Below are positions 1-7,163 of a stretch of DNA of 10,681 nucleotides, piece by piece (positions within the stretch are counted from its first letter, which is position 1; each line of letters begins with the position of its first letter). The translations under genes were made by a program, and so were the position numbers. Under the pieces are notes generated by a model. That model worked only from the letters and a program-made list of their open reading frames with translations, was not told where the DNA came from and searched no databases. The stretch covers positions 1 to 10,681 of the forward strand of contig JAJDEL010000166.1 of the NCBI GenBank assembly GCA_029259835.1. Reading direction: 5' to 3'. This DNA is from Planctomicrobium sp. GTDB taxonomy: Bacteria > Planctomycetota > Planctomycetia > Planctomycetales > Planctomycetaceae.

Positions 1-259
1 AGAAAGCAATTTTCGGTGGAGTAGGGTGCCGAACTACTGAAATCTCCTTTGGTTTTCCTGAGAACTCGCACGCTTGTGCTGCGCAATTGAAAGAGTCTCT
101 ACGCTTGCATTGAAATGAGATCAACTGCACGCGATAGTCACAAGACTAAATCAACTGAACGAATTCACCTGCGTTCTTGCTCAAAAAACCGAGACCGATT
201 CGAATTTACAGATCGATCATTTTTGTTTTCTTTATCTCTACAACGATGCATTTTGAAAC

Positions 260-2146
260 ATGAATTCACACGACCATCAAAACGCGAGTACTCGTGCATC
301 TTCGAAAACCTCAGTTCATTCGATCACAAAAAGACTCCGGAGTTCCTGGAAATCTCTGGTAGTCACCGATATCGCTTTCAAACTGATTGCAGCGACTCTT
401 CTGGTGCCGTTAACCAGTTTGCTGTTTCGCTGTTTCCTGGCACTTTCCGGCCGAACAGTCCTGGCAGACACCGACATCGCCAACTTTTTCCTACACCCAT
501 TAGGGTGGATCACACTGACTGTGATAGGGAGCGCAATGATCGCCGTTTTGGCAATAGAACAATCGGTATTAATGACAATTTGCCACTTTCATGAGATGCA
601 AAAACCATTGACCACACGGGCTACATTTCATTTTATCTTCTCGAAATCAGTGGGAATTTTCCGACTGACTTCAAAGGGCGTCGCTTCTCTGCTTCTACTG
701 GCAGTTCCGTTTTTAATTGTCGGGGGAGGGATTTTCCTCCTCCTGCTTTCGGACCACGACATCAATTTTTACTTGACTGAAAAGCCACCGAAATTCTGGC
801 TTGCGATCAGTCTTATCGGGTCTGTACTTCTTACCATGGCTGTGTTGTTGTTGCACCGGATATCAAGTTGGCTGATTGCACTTCAACTTTATCTTTTTGA
901 AAACATCGCTACTGCAGATTGCCTGCAAATGAGTCAGATTCGAGTTCAAGCCCATCGCTGGGAAATCACGAAATGGATTGTTGCTTGGGGAGTGTTGAAT
1001 TCATTGCTTTCATCACTTGCCTCTGGAATCGTATACGGAATCGGAACATGGATTGTTCCAGCCGCGACCGGTTCTCTCTGGTTGATGGTTTTCACATTGG
1101 GGGCTGTGCTCACCATGTGGTTTCTTGTGAATTTGGTAACAAGTTTGCTAGCTGTCATTTCTTTTGCAGTGCTGATGGAAAGCATCTACTGTCAATTTAC
1201 AAGCCTGGAAACAACATCAATCTTGCTTCCAGATAAGAATCCTCCAAGTTGGTCGCTGTCATGGACGCCCGGTCGTCTGTTCGCGGCACTTGTATTAGGG
1301 TTTGCTGTTTCGATTTTCACCGGCGCAATGGTGATCAACTCGATAGATCTCCAAGACGAAGTCGAAATCACAGCTCATCGCGGCGCTTCTGGGAATGCAC
1401 CAGAAAACACAATGGCTGCGATTCACCTTGCCATTAAAAACCAGGCCGATTGGGTTGAGATCGATGTGCAGGAATCGAAAGATGGTGTCGTCGTCGTCGC
1501 ACACGATTCGGATTTCATGAAAGTCTCAGGTGTCGACACAAAAATCTGGGAGGCGACCGCAGAAGATTTGCGCACAATTGACATCGGGAGTTTCTTCGCT
1601 CCTGACTTTAAGGACGAAAGAGTTCCCACGCTTGCGGAAGTTCTTGAAGCTTGCCGAGGCAAAGTTGGACTGAATATCGAACTCAAATACTACGGGCACG
1701 ACCAGAACCTTGAGCAAAAAGTTGTTGACTTGGTGGAAGCTCATGGAATGGAATCTGACATCGTGATCATGTCACTCAAATTAATAGGGGTTCAAAAAAT
1801 TAAAAAGTTACGCCCAGAATGGACAGTCGGACTCTTAACTGCCGTGGTAGCAGGAGACCTCACGAGGATGGATGTCGACTTCCTTGCCGTCAGCACAAAA
1901 ATCGCGACGCGCAGTTTTATTCAATCCGCTCACAAGAAAGGGAAACGCGTACATACCTGGACAGTGAACGATCCGATCACAATGTCCAAAATGATCAGCC
2001 GGGGAGCGGACAATCTCATCACTGATTATCCCGACATCGCCAGACAACTTCTCCTTGAACGCAGCGAAATGAATCCGGTAGAGCGATTACTGGTCGAACT
2101 CTCTGCTTTGTTTGGAATCACGCCAGAAGTCTCAACGGACCCGTAA
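260..2146 (+). CDS. Membrane-anchored glycerophosphodiester phosphodiesterase (GDPD)
   Basis: This 628-residue protein has two halves. Residues 1-360 are membrane-embedded, with about seven hydrophobic segments (near 38-62, 82-108, 138-164, 178-208, 238-266, 272-306 and 338-358). They resemble the membrane domain that precedes GDPD in some bacterial proteins. Residues 368-600 are a GDPD TIM barrel with an intact active site: HRG at 373-375, the ENT glutamate 382, E400 and D402 in EID, H415 followed by D416, E474 in ELK, and the late HTWTVND and ITDYPD motifs. The family hydrolyses glycerophosphodiesters to glycerol-3-phosphate and an alcohol, using a divalent metal. Basic residues before the first helix (TKRLRSSWK) suggest a cytoplasmic N-terminus. 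Seven helices would then put the catalytic domain outside the cytoplasmic membrane (inference). The ATG at 260 has no clear Shine-Dalgarno sequence and overlaps the stop of a five-codon mini-ORF (246-263). The substrate is not predictable. Confidence 0.92.
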   Translation: MNSHDHQNASTRASSKTSVHSITKRLRSSWKSLVVTDIAFKLIAATLLVPLTSLLFRCFLALSGRTVLADTDIANFFLHPLGWITLTVIGSAMIAVLAIEQSVLMTICHFHEMQKPLTTRATFHFIFSKSVGIFRLTSKGVASLLLLAVPFLIVGGGIFLLLLSDHDINFYLTEKPPKFWLAISLIGSVLLTMAVLLLHRISSWLIALQLYLFENIATADCLQMSQIRVQAHRWEITKWIVAWGVLNSLLSSLASGIVYGIGTWIVPAATGSLWLMVFTLGAVLTMWFLVNLVTSLLAVISFAVLMESIYCQFTSLETTSILLPDKNPPSWSLSWTPGRLFAALVLGFAVSIFTGAMVINSIDLQDEVEITAHRGASGNAPENTMAAIHLAIKNQADWVEIDVQESKDGVVVVAHDSDFMKVSGVDTKIWEATAEDLRTIDIGSFFAPDFKDERVPTLAEVLEACRGKVGLNIELKYYGHDQNLEQKVVDLVEAHGMESDIVIMSLKLIGVQKIKKLRPEWTVGLLTAVVAGDLTRMDVDFLAVSTKIATRSFIQSAHKKGKRVHTWTVNDPITMSKMISRGADNLITDYPDIARQLLLERSEMNPVERLLVELSALFGITPEVSTDP

Positions 2147-2436
2147 GGGCAGATGATTGCTTCACTCGGGGATCCGGTGCAATCCAAACATTCGCCATCA
2201 GGTCGACAATCGTGAAGTCGAAGATTGCGATTCGCCTTTACGCAGCAGAAAATCGATTTTGCCGTACCCTGTTGCAGAAAAGCAGCGTAGTTATTTTATC
2301 GGTAGAACTTCTCTTTTCGATTTCGATATCGCCTCAAAGTTGCGAGTTTCCATGGTGGTTGTTCCCTTATGTTACTCGTTGATGAGATATTGAACTCAGC
2401 ATTGTCGTCACACACCGTCACTGACCGATTGTTGGT

Positions 2437-4656
2437 ATGAAATTCCCCAGTCTCTTTCGATCAAGAAAAAACCTTGCACAGTCCCGGCATGCACACATGA
2501 CCTGGGCGGAATCTCGCGTTGGACGGTCATTCTCAAAAACAACACTTTTCCTCCGCAGGCAGCTTTGGGTCTGGCCGATTCTGGCAGTCGTAATCCTCTC
2601 GGTGATTGGTTATGCAATGCGTTCCGGGATTGAACGCACGATGAAAGCGAATCTTCATTCAGGCTTGAAGTCATTCCGAAACATTGAAACCGAGATGCTT
2701 CTGACCTGGTTTGAAGTGCAGGAATCGAACGCTGAAACCCAGGCCAATGATCGAGAAATCCGGCAACTCGTCTATCAGTTACTGGACGACCAATCGCAAG
2801 CCGAACTTGATACATCAACTGTCCTTCGCGACCTCGAGAAGAGTCTCTCTCCAGCGATTTCTTCACACGAATACGTTGGTTATATCATTGCGGACAAGAC
2901 GCAAGAAATTCTTGCTGCATCCTATTCATCCTTGATCGGACGATCTAAAGTCCCTGAATTCGATCAGTTTTTGAACCGGGCCTTTGACGGTGAAACTGTT
3001 GTCAGTCCACCGTTTCGAAGTGTCGTGCCACTCAAGGACTCTACCGGTGAACTTTCAAGCGGCGAACCGGTGATGTTCGTCTGTGCTCCGATCCGCGATG
3101 ACAGCTTTCAAGTTGTTGCTGTCTTGGGATTCCAAATTCGCCCCGAACGTGAGTTCACAAGAGTTCTTCAACTCGGACGCGTTGGAGACTCCGGTGAAAC
3201 GTACGCCTTCAACCGTGATGGCTTAATGGTTTCGAACAGTCGCTTCGATGACGAAATGATCCTTCTCGGTCTATTGCCGGATGAACCTGGTTCCCAATCT
3301 CTCCTGAAACTTCAAGTGAGAGATCCTGGTGGAAATATGACAGAAGGATTCCGACCTGACCGCCGTCGATCAAAACTGCCACTCACGAAAATGTCTGGAG
3401 ATGCAATCGCTGGTAACACAAATGAAGACCTCGAAGGATATCGCGACTACCGTGGTGTCCAGGTCGTGGGCGCATGGACTTGGCTCTCGAAATATGAAAT
3501 CGGCATCACAACCGAAGTTGATGTTGCCCAGGCGTATCGGCCATTAATGATTCTGAAACGCACCTTCTGGGGATTGTATGTTCTGCTAGGGATCGCAGCA
3601 CTCGCGATTTTCATCTTCACAATTATTGTCGCTCGGCTTCGCCGCGAAGCGCAGTTGGCTGCCATCGAAACGCAGCAGTTGGGGCAGTATCGCCTTGAAG
3701 AAAAGATCGGCGCCGGAGCAATGGGTGTCGTCTACAAAGCTTATCACGCCATGCTGCGTCGTCCGACCGCCGTTAAAATGCTCGACGTTGACATCGTTGA
3801 TGATCAATCGATTGCTCGATTCGAACGAGAAGTACAAATCACCTGTCAGCTCAACAACCCCAACACTGTCGCGATTTACGACTACGGACGAACTCCCGAA
3901 GGCATTTTCTACTATGCAATGGAGTACCTGGACGGAATCGATCTGCAAACTCTTGTGGAACGTTACGGACCACAGCCGGAGTCGCGGGTCATTCAGATCT
4001 TGATTCAAATCTGTGATTCGCTATTCGAAGCACACTCCTCCGGTCTGGTTCATCGTGATATCAAACCGGCAAACATGATGCTCAACCGCCGTGGTGGAAT
4101 TCCTGACTTCGTTAAAGTTCTCGATTTTGGACTGGTGAAAGCGGTTGATGGTGAGAAGCAGCAGCAAATGACTTCCGCTGGTTCTCTGACCGGGACTCCG
4201 CTGTACATGTCTCCGGAAGCAATACAAACTCCCCGCTCGATTGACGCCCGTAGCGACATCTACGCCGTTGGCGCAGTCGGATATTTCTTGCTGACAGGTC
4301 GTCCAGTGTTCGAGGCAGCCAGCCTCGTGGAACTTTGCAATATGCACGTCACTTCAACTCCCGCCGCTCCGTCGGAACAAGCTCCTGGTTCTGTGAGTAG
4401 CGAGTTAGAGACAGCAATTCTCGCTTGCCTCGAGAAGTCGATTTCTAAACGACCACAAACAGCACGCGATCTGGCTCTCATGCTTAAGCGATCTCCAGCG
4501 GCGAATCAATGGAGAGCCGAAGAAGCCGACGCCTGGTGGAGCAAGCATGAGCGAGAACAGCACATCGCCAGTCCGCCCATTCTGTCAAAAACGGTTGCCA
4601 ATCCCCCTGATCGCAGTGACGGAACAGATCATGATCGAACGATCATAGAGGACTGA
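2437..4656 (+). CDS. Transmembrane Ser/Thr protein kinase with extracytoplasmic double-Cache sensor
   Basis: This 739-residue protein has a basic cytoplasmic N-terminus, a first membrane helix at about 43-61, an extracytoplasmic region at about 65-370, a second helix at about 377-399 and a Hanks-type kinase domain at about 418-685. The sensor region has double-Cache features, notably YAFNRDGLMVSNS near 256-268 and a DYRGVQVVGAWTWL segment near 337-350. Such domains bind small ligands. The kinase looks active: glycine loop GAGAMGVV (425-432), ATP lysine K447, helix-C glutamate in FEREVQ, catalytic loop HRDIKPAN (539-546), DFG (563-565), MSPE at 591-594, D607 and R672. It is of the PknB/PrkC type and should phosphorylate Ser/Thr on cytoplasmic proteins in response to an external signal. 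The tail ends in DRTIIED, a possible autophosphorylation site. The ATG at 2437 keeps the charged N-terminus; M21 (2497) is an alternative start. The next gene on the same strand is a sigma-54 regulator, 191 bp downstream. Ligand and targets are unknown. Confidence 0.94.
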   Translation: MKFPSLFRSRKNLAQSRHAHMTWAESRVGRSFSKTTLFLRRQLWVWPILAVVILSVIGYAMRSGIERTMKANLHSGLKSFRNIETEMLLTWFEVQESNAETQANDREIRQLVYQLLDDQSQAELDTSTVLRDLEKSLSPAISSHEYVGYIIADKTQEILAASYSSLIGRSKVPEFDQFLNRAFDGETVVSPPFRSVVPLKDSTGELSSGEPVMFVCAPIRDDSFQVVAVLGFQIRPEREFTRVLQLGRVGDSGETYAFNRDGLMVSNSRFDDEMILLGLLPDEPGSQSLLKLQVRDPGGNMTEGFRPDRRRSKLPLTKMSGDAIAGNTNEDLEGYRDYRGVQVVGAWTWLSKYEIGITTEVDVAQAYRPLMILKRTFWGLYVLLGIAALAIFIFTIIVARLRREAQLAAIETQQLGQYRLEEKIGAGAMGVVYKAYHAMLRRPTAVKMLDVDIVDDQSIARFEREVQITCQLNNPNTVAIYDYGRTPEGIFYYAMEYLDGIDLQTLVERYGPQPESRVIQILIQICDSLFEAHSSGLVHRDIKPANMMLNRRGGIPDFVKVLDFGLVKAVDGEKQQQMTSAGSLTGTPLYMSPEAIQTPRSIDARSDIYAVGAVGYFLLTGRPVFEAASLVELCNMHVTSTPAAPSEQAPGSVSSELETAILACLEKSISKRPQTARDLALMLKRSPAANQWRAEEADAWWSKHEREQHIASPPILSKTVANPPDRSDGTDHDRTIIED

Positions 4657-4847
4657 ATCACTCCGACTCAGCAGAAGAAGTCGGTGGGCCAAAAGATCCT
4701 GTACGATCACAATCACGAGCGGAATGAGCACATCATCTGAACGCCCTTGCGATGATCCTCCACGAGTCCCTCGCTGTCATTGAGCATCTCCGATATGGTG
4801 TCCGTTCGAAACACAAACCGAACTGTGATTGCACTACGGAATGACAA

Positions 4848-6206
4848 ATGCCGGACTCCACGCTATTCAACTTACTGATCGTCGAAGACGATGACAGCTT
4901 TCGAGAGATGGCAGTCCAGTGGATGCGCCGCAAAGGGCATCAGGTTGCCGAGGCTGCGAACGGTCAAGAAGCACTCAAGCAATTCGAGAAAACGCACTTT
5001 CAGGTTGCGATCTTCGACATGAATATGCCTGGAATTTCTGGTTTAGAACTGCTCCAGCGCCTCAATTCCGAAGGGATTGATACGGAAATCATCATCCTTA
5101 CTGGACAGGCAACCGTAGAAAATGCCGTTGATTCGATGAAAATGGGAGCATTCGATTACCTGACAAAACCATTTCCACTCGGTGAACTCGAACACCGCTG
5201 TCAGATGGCCTCTGACCGCTGGGTGCTGCAAAAAGAAAATCGACAATTAAAAGAAGTCATCAAGCGCAACCAACTCCGATATGTCATGGTCGGCAAATCG
5301 CAACCGATGCAGGAGATAGAGCGACTCATTTCACGCGTTGGCCCCACTGACAAAGCGGTTCTCATTCAAGGCGAAAGTGGGACCGGGAAAGAGTTAGTCG
5401 CACAAGCAATTCATGAAGCAAGCGGCACTCGATCTGAAAAACCACTTGTGACCATCAATTGTGCTGCCCTTCCTGAGCAACTCGTAGAAAGCGAATTATT
5501 TGGTCACGAACAAGGAGCCTTTACCGGGGCATCTGCTGCAAAAACTGGTCTGTTCGAAGTTGCAGACCATGGGACTTTGTTCATTGATGAAATTGGAGAA
5601 TTGCCGCTTTTTATTCAACCTAAATTACTTCGAGTTCTCGAAGATGGCTCGTTTCGCCGAGTCGGGTCACATCGGGAACAGCAAGTTGACGTCCGAATTA
5701 TCACGGCAACTAACCGCGATCTTGCGCAAGAAGTCGCTGATGGAAACTTCCGTGAGGATCTCTTTTACCGAATCAACGTCATGTCACTGATCCTACCCCC
5801 ACTTCGCGAACGAGGTGATGATGTTGATCTGTTGATCGATCACATCCTTGATAACAGCTGGCAGATCGAAGAGGACGCCAGAACTGCGCTGCTTGCATAT
5901 CACTGGCCAGGAAACATCCGGCAACTCATCAACGCGCTAGAACGCGCCATGATTCTCGCTGATGGTCATTTAATCACCATCGAGGATCTCCCACACGAAA
6001 TTATCGATCAAAATCCGCAGGAGAGTCGCCTGATCATCAACTCTGACATTAAGCGACTGGACTCCATCGAAAAAGCTCACATCGTCGATGTCCTACGGCA
6101 GGAATCCGGCAACAAAGCCCGCGCTGCTCGTACGTTGGGCATTCATCGACGTAAGTTGTATCGCCTGATTGAACGCTTCGAAATTGACGAAACGTTGTAC
6201 CGATAG
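4848..6206 (+). CDS. NtrC-family sigma-54-dependent response regulator
   Basis: This 452-residue protein has the full three-domain NtrC layout. The receiver domain (about 7-120) has acidic residues E13-D16, phosphoacceptor D57 in FDMNMPG, T85 and K107. A linker helix (about 125-142) leads to the AAA+ domain (about 147-370). There, Walker A is GESGTGKE (175-182), the sigma-54 contact loop GAFTGA (223-228) is intact, Walker B is LFIDEIGE (244-251) and FREDLFYRINV (301-311) carries R302 and R308. The C-terminus (about 405-445) is a Fis-type helix-turn-helix with ARAARTLGIHRRKLYRLIERF. Family knowledge says phosphorylation at D57 triggers oligomerisation, and ATP hydrolysis then remodels sigma-54 RNA polymerase at distant promoters. 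No histidine kinase lies in the window; the upstream neighbour is a Ser/Thr kinase. I saw no consensus -24/-12 promoter in the gaps read by eye. The ATG at 4848 places the receiver's first strand at residue 7, as expected. Target genes are unknown. Confidence 0.96.
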   Translation: MPDSTLFNLLIVEDDDSFREMAVQWMRRKGHQVAEAANGQEALKQFEKTHFQVAIFDMNMPGISGLELLQRLNSEGIDTEIIILTGQATVENAVDSMKMGAFDYLTKPFPLGELEHRCQMASDRWVLQKENRQLKEVIKRNQLRYVMVGKSQPMQEIERLISRVGPTDKAVLIQGESGTGKELVAQAIHEASGTRSEKPLVTINCAALPEQLVESELFGHEQGAFTGASAAKTGLFEVADHGTLFIDEIGELPLFIQPKLLRVLEDGSFRRVGSHREQQVDVRIITATNRDLAQEVADGNFREDLFYRINVMSLILPPLRERGDDVDLLIDHILDNSWQIEEDARTALLAYHWPGNIRQLINALERAMILADGHLITIEDLPHEIIDQNPQESRLIINSDIKRLDSIEKAHIVDVLRQESGNKARAARTLGIHRRKLYRLIERFEIDETLYR

Positions 6207-6242
6207 AAAGAGAGCGTGACCTGCACGTCAACTGCTTCGTCG

Positions 6243-7163
6243 TTATGTAAACTGCTCAACGACAACTTGCTTTGCAAATTTCGAGGAGGCTTCTTCATCA
6301 ACCTGAGCAGGTAAGAGCTTTCCCAGATTCGCGGTCGCGGCACCTATTCCAAGCTTGACGGCATCGACCATCGGAAGTTCTCGGCTGATCCCGGCGGCAA
6401 TTCCGGCCGCCAAACAATCACCGCAGCCAATCGGATTCACAATTTCTGCGTGAGGTGGTTGGAATCGCCAGGTTTCTTCCAGGCTTGTCAAAAGAATGTT
6501 TCCTGGCCCGTCGGTCACGAGAACCCACTGCGCTCCCATCTTATTGAGCGACTGCATTGCATTGACCATCGCAGTTTCGTCAGGCAACTCCGCACCGACG
6601 GTCAGTTCAAGTTCTTCTCGATTAGGCTTAATGAGGTACGGGTTGAACGGCAGGCAGCATGTCAGTCCTTCACCACGGATATCGAGAATAAATTTTGTTG
6701 GAACGTTACGAATGAAACGTGCGTAAGAGTCGACGGGTGCATTTTCCGGAAGCGAACCAGTCAGCACTGTGACATCGGCAACACTCGCGTAAATTTGAAA
6801 TCGCTCAAGAAAATCATCAAGTACCGATTGCTCGACCGAACCTGTGTTTTCGACGAGTTCGGTCGTTGCCCCGGACTGTTCGAGAATCGTCGTACAGACT
6901 CTTGTCGGTTGCTCGACGCGAATCCATTCGGCCTGAATGCCGCAGGCTTCAATTTCTGAGGCAATCGCTTCGCCTGAAACGCCTCCGATTGTTGAGAGCA
7001 AACACGTTCGCTCGCCGAGAAGTTTAGCCGCAATTCCGACGTTGAGAACCTTACCAGACGCACACCAGCTTGCAGACTCCGCACGATTCACTTCACCCTG
7101 TTGAAGCGTTTCGAATTGCAGAATTTGCTGCCATGCCGGGGAAAGACCTGCTGCAAAGATCAC
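6243..7163 (-). CDS. PfkB-family sugar-phosphate kinase (1-phosphofructokinase / tagatose-6-phosphate kinase type)
   Basis: This 306-residue protein matches the usual length of the FruK/LacC branch of PfkB kinases, which phosphorylate a ketose phosphate (fructose-1-phosphate or tagatose-6-phosphate) with ATP. The visible marks are ASGKVLNVG (35-43, the substrate-binding glycine motif), TGSLPE (135-140), IKPNREEL (178-185) and the C-terminal signature NPIGCGDCLAAGI (243-255). In that signature D249 is the expected catalytic base and GCG forms the anion hole. Two cysteines in this motif (C247, C250) are a mild peculiarity. The start is GTG, supported by an excellent Shine-Dalgarno sequence seven bases upstream and by a 4-nt GTGA overlap with the stop of the preceding dehydrogenase gene. 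Translational coupling is therefore likely. The gene converges on the response regulator with a 36-bp gap and no clear terminator. Whether the substrate is fructose-1-P, tagatose-6-P or another sugar phosphate cannot be read from sequence alone. Confidence 0.92.
   Translation of the reverse strand: MIFAAGLSPAWQQILQFETLQQGEVNRAESASWCASGKVLNVGIAAKLLGERTCLLSTIGGVSGEAIASEIEACGIQAEWIRVEQPTRVCTTILEQSGATTELVENTGSVEQSVLDDFLERFQIYASVADVTVLTGSLPENAPVDSYARFIRNVPTKFILDIRGEGLTCCLPFNPYLIKPNREELELTVGAELPDETAMVNAMQSLNKMGAQWVLVTDGPGNILLTSLEETWRFQPPHAEIVNPIGCGDCLAAGIAAGISRELPMVDAVKLGIGAATANLGKLLPAQVDEEASSKFAKQVVVEQFT

Noticed and set aside
3..113. Open plus-strand frame from the window edge (KAIFGGVGCRTTEISFGFPE onward, ending LRLH) that could be the tail of an upstream gene
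   Set aside because: Only 36 codons with no recognisable family. An open stretch of this length is common by chance, so I do not annotate it, though a partial gene here is possible.
115..594. 159-codon open frame overlapping the start of the GDPD gene
   Set aside because: It is rich in Arg, Ser and Phe, matches no family, and overlaps the well-supported membrane protein in another frame.
1486..1500. Short GTC trinucleotide run in the GDPD gene
   Set aside because: It codes for a run of valines in the VVVVAHD strand of the GDPD barrel and is explained by protein sequence.
2157..2393. 78-codon open frame in the gap after the GDPD gene
   Set aside because: It needs a TTG start, has no Shine-Dalgarno sequence, and its residue composition does not resemble a folded or membrane protein. 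It is treated as non-coding.
3586..4008. 140-codon open frame antisense to the kinase
   Set aside because: It lies wholly inside a strongly supported kinase domain and shows no domain of its own.
4657..4847. Search for a sigma-54 (-24/-12) promoter or a clear terminator before the response regulator
   Set aside because: No convincing TGGCAC-N5-TTGC match or stem followed by a U-run was seen in this 191-bp gap.
6207..6242. Possible terminator between the convergent regulator and PfkB genes
   Set aside because: Only a four-base stem (TGAC/GTCA) is visible and no U-run follows, which is too weak to call.
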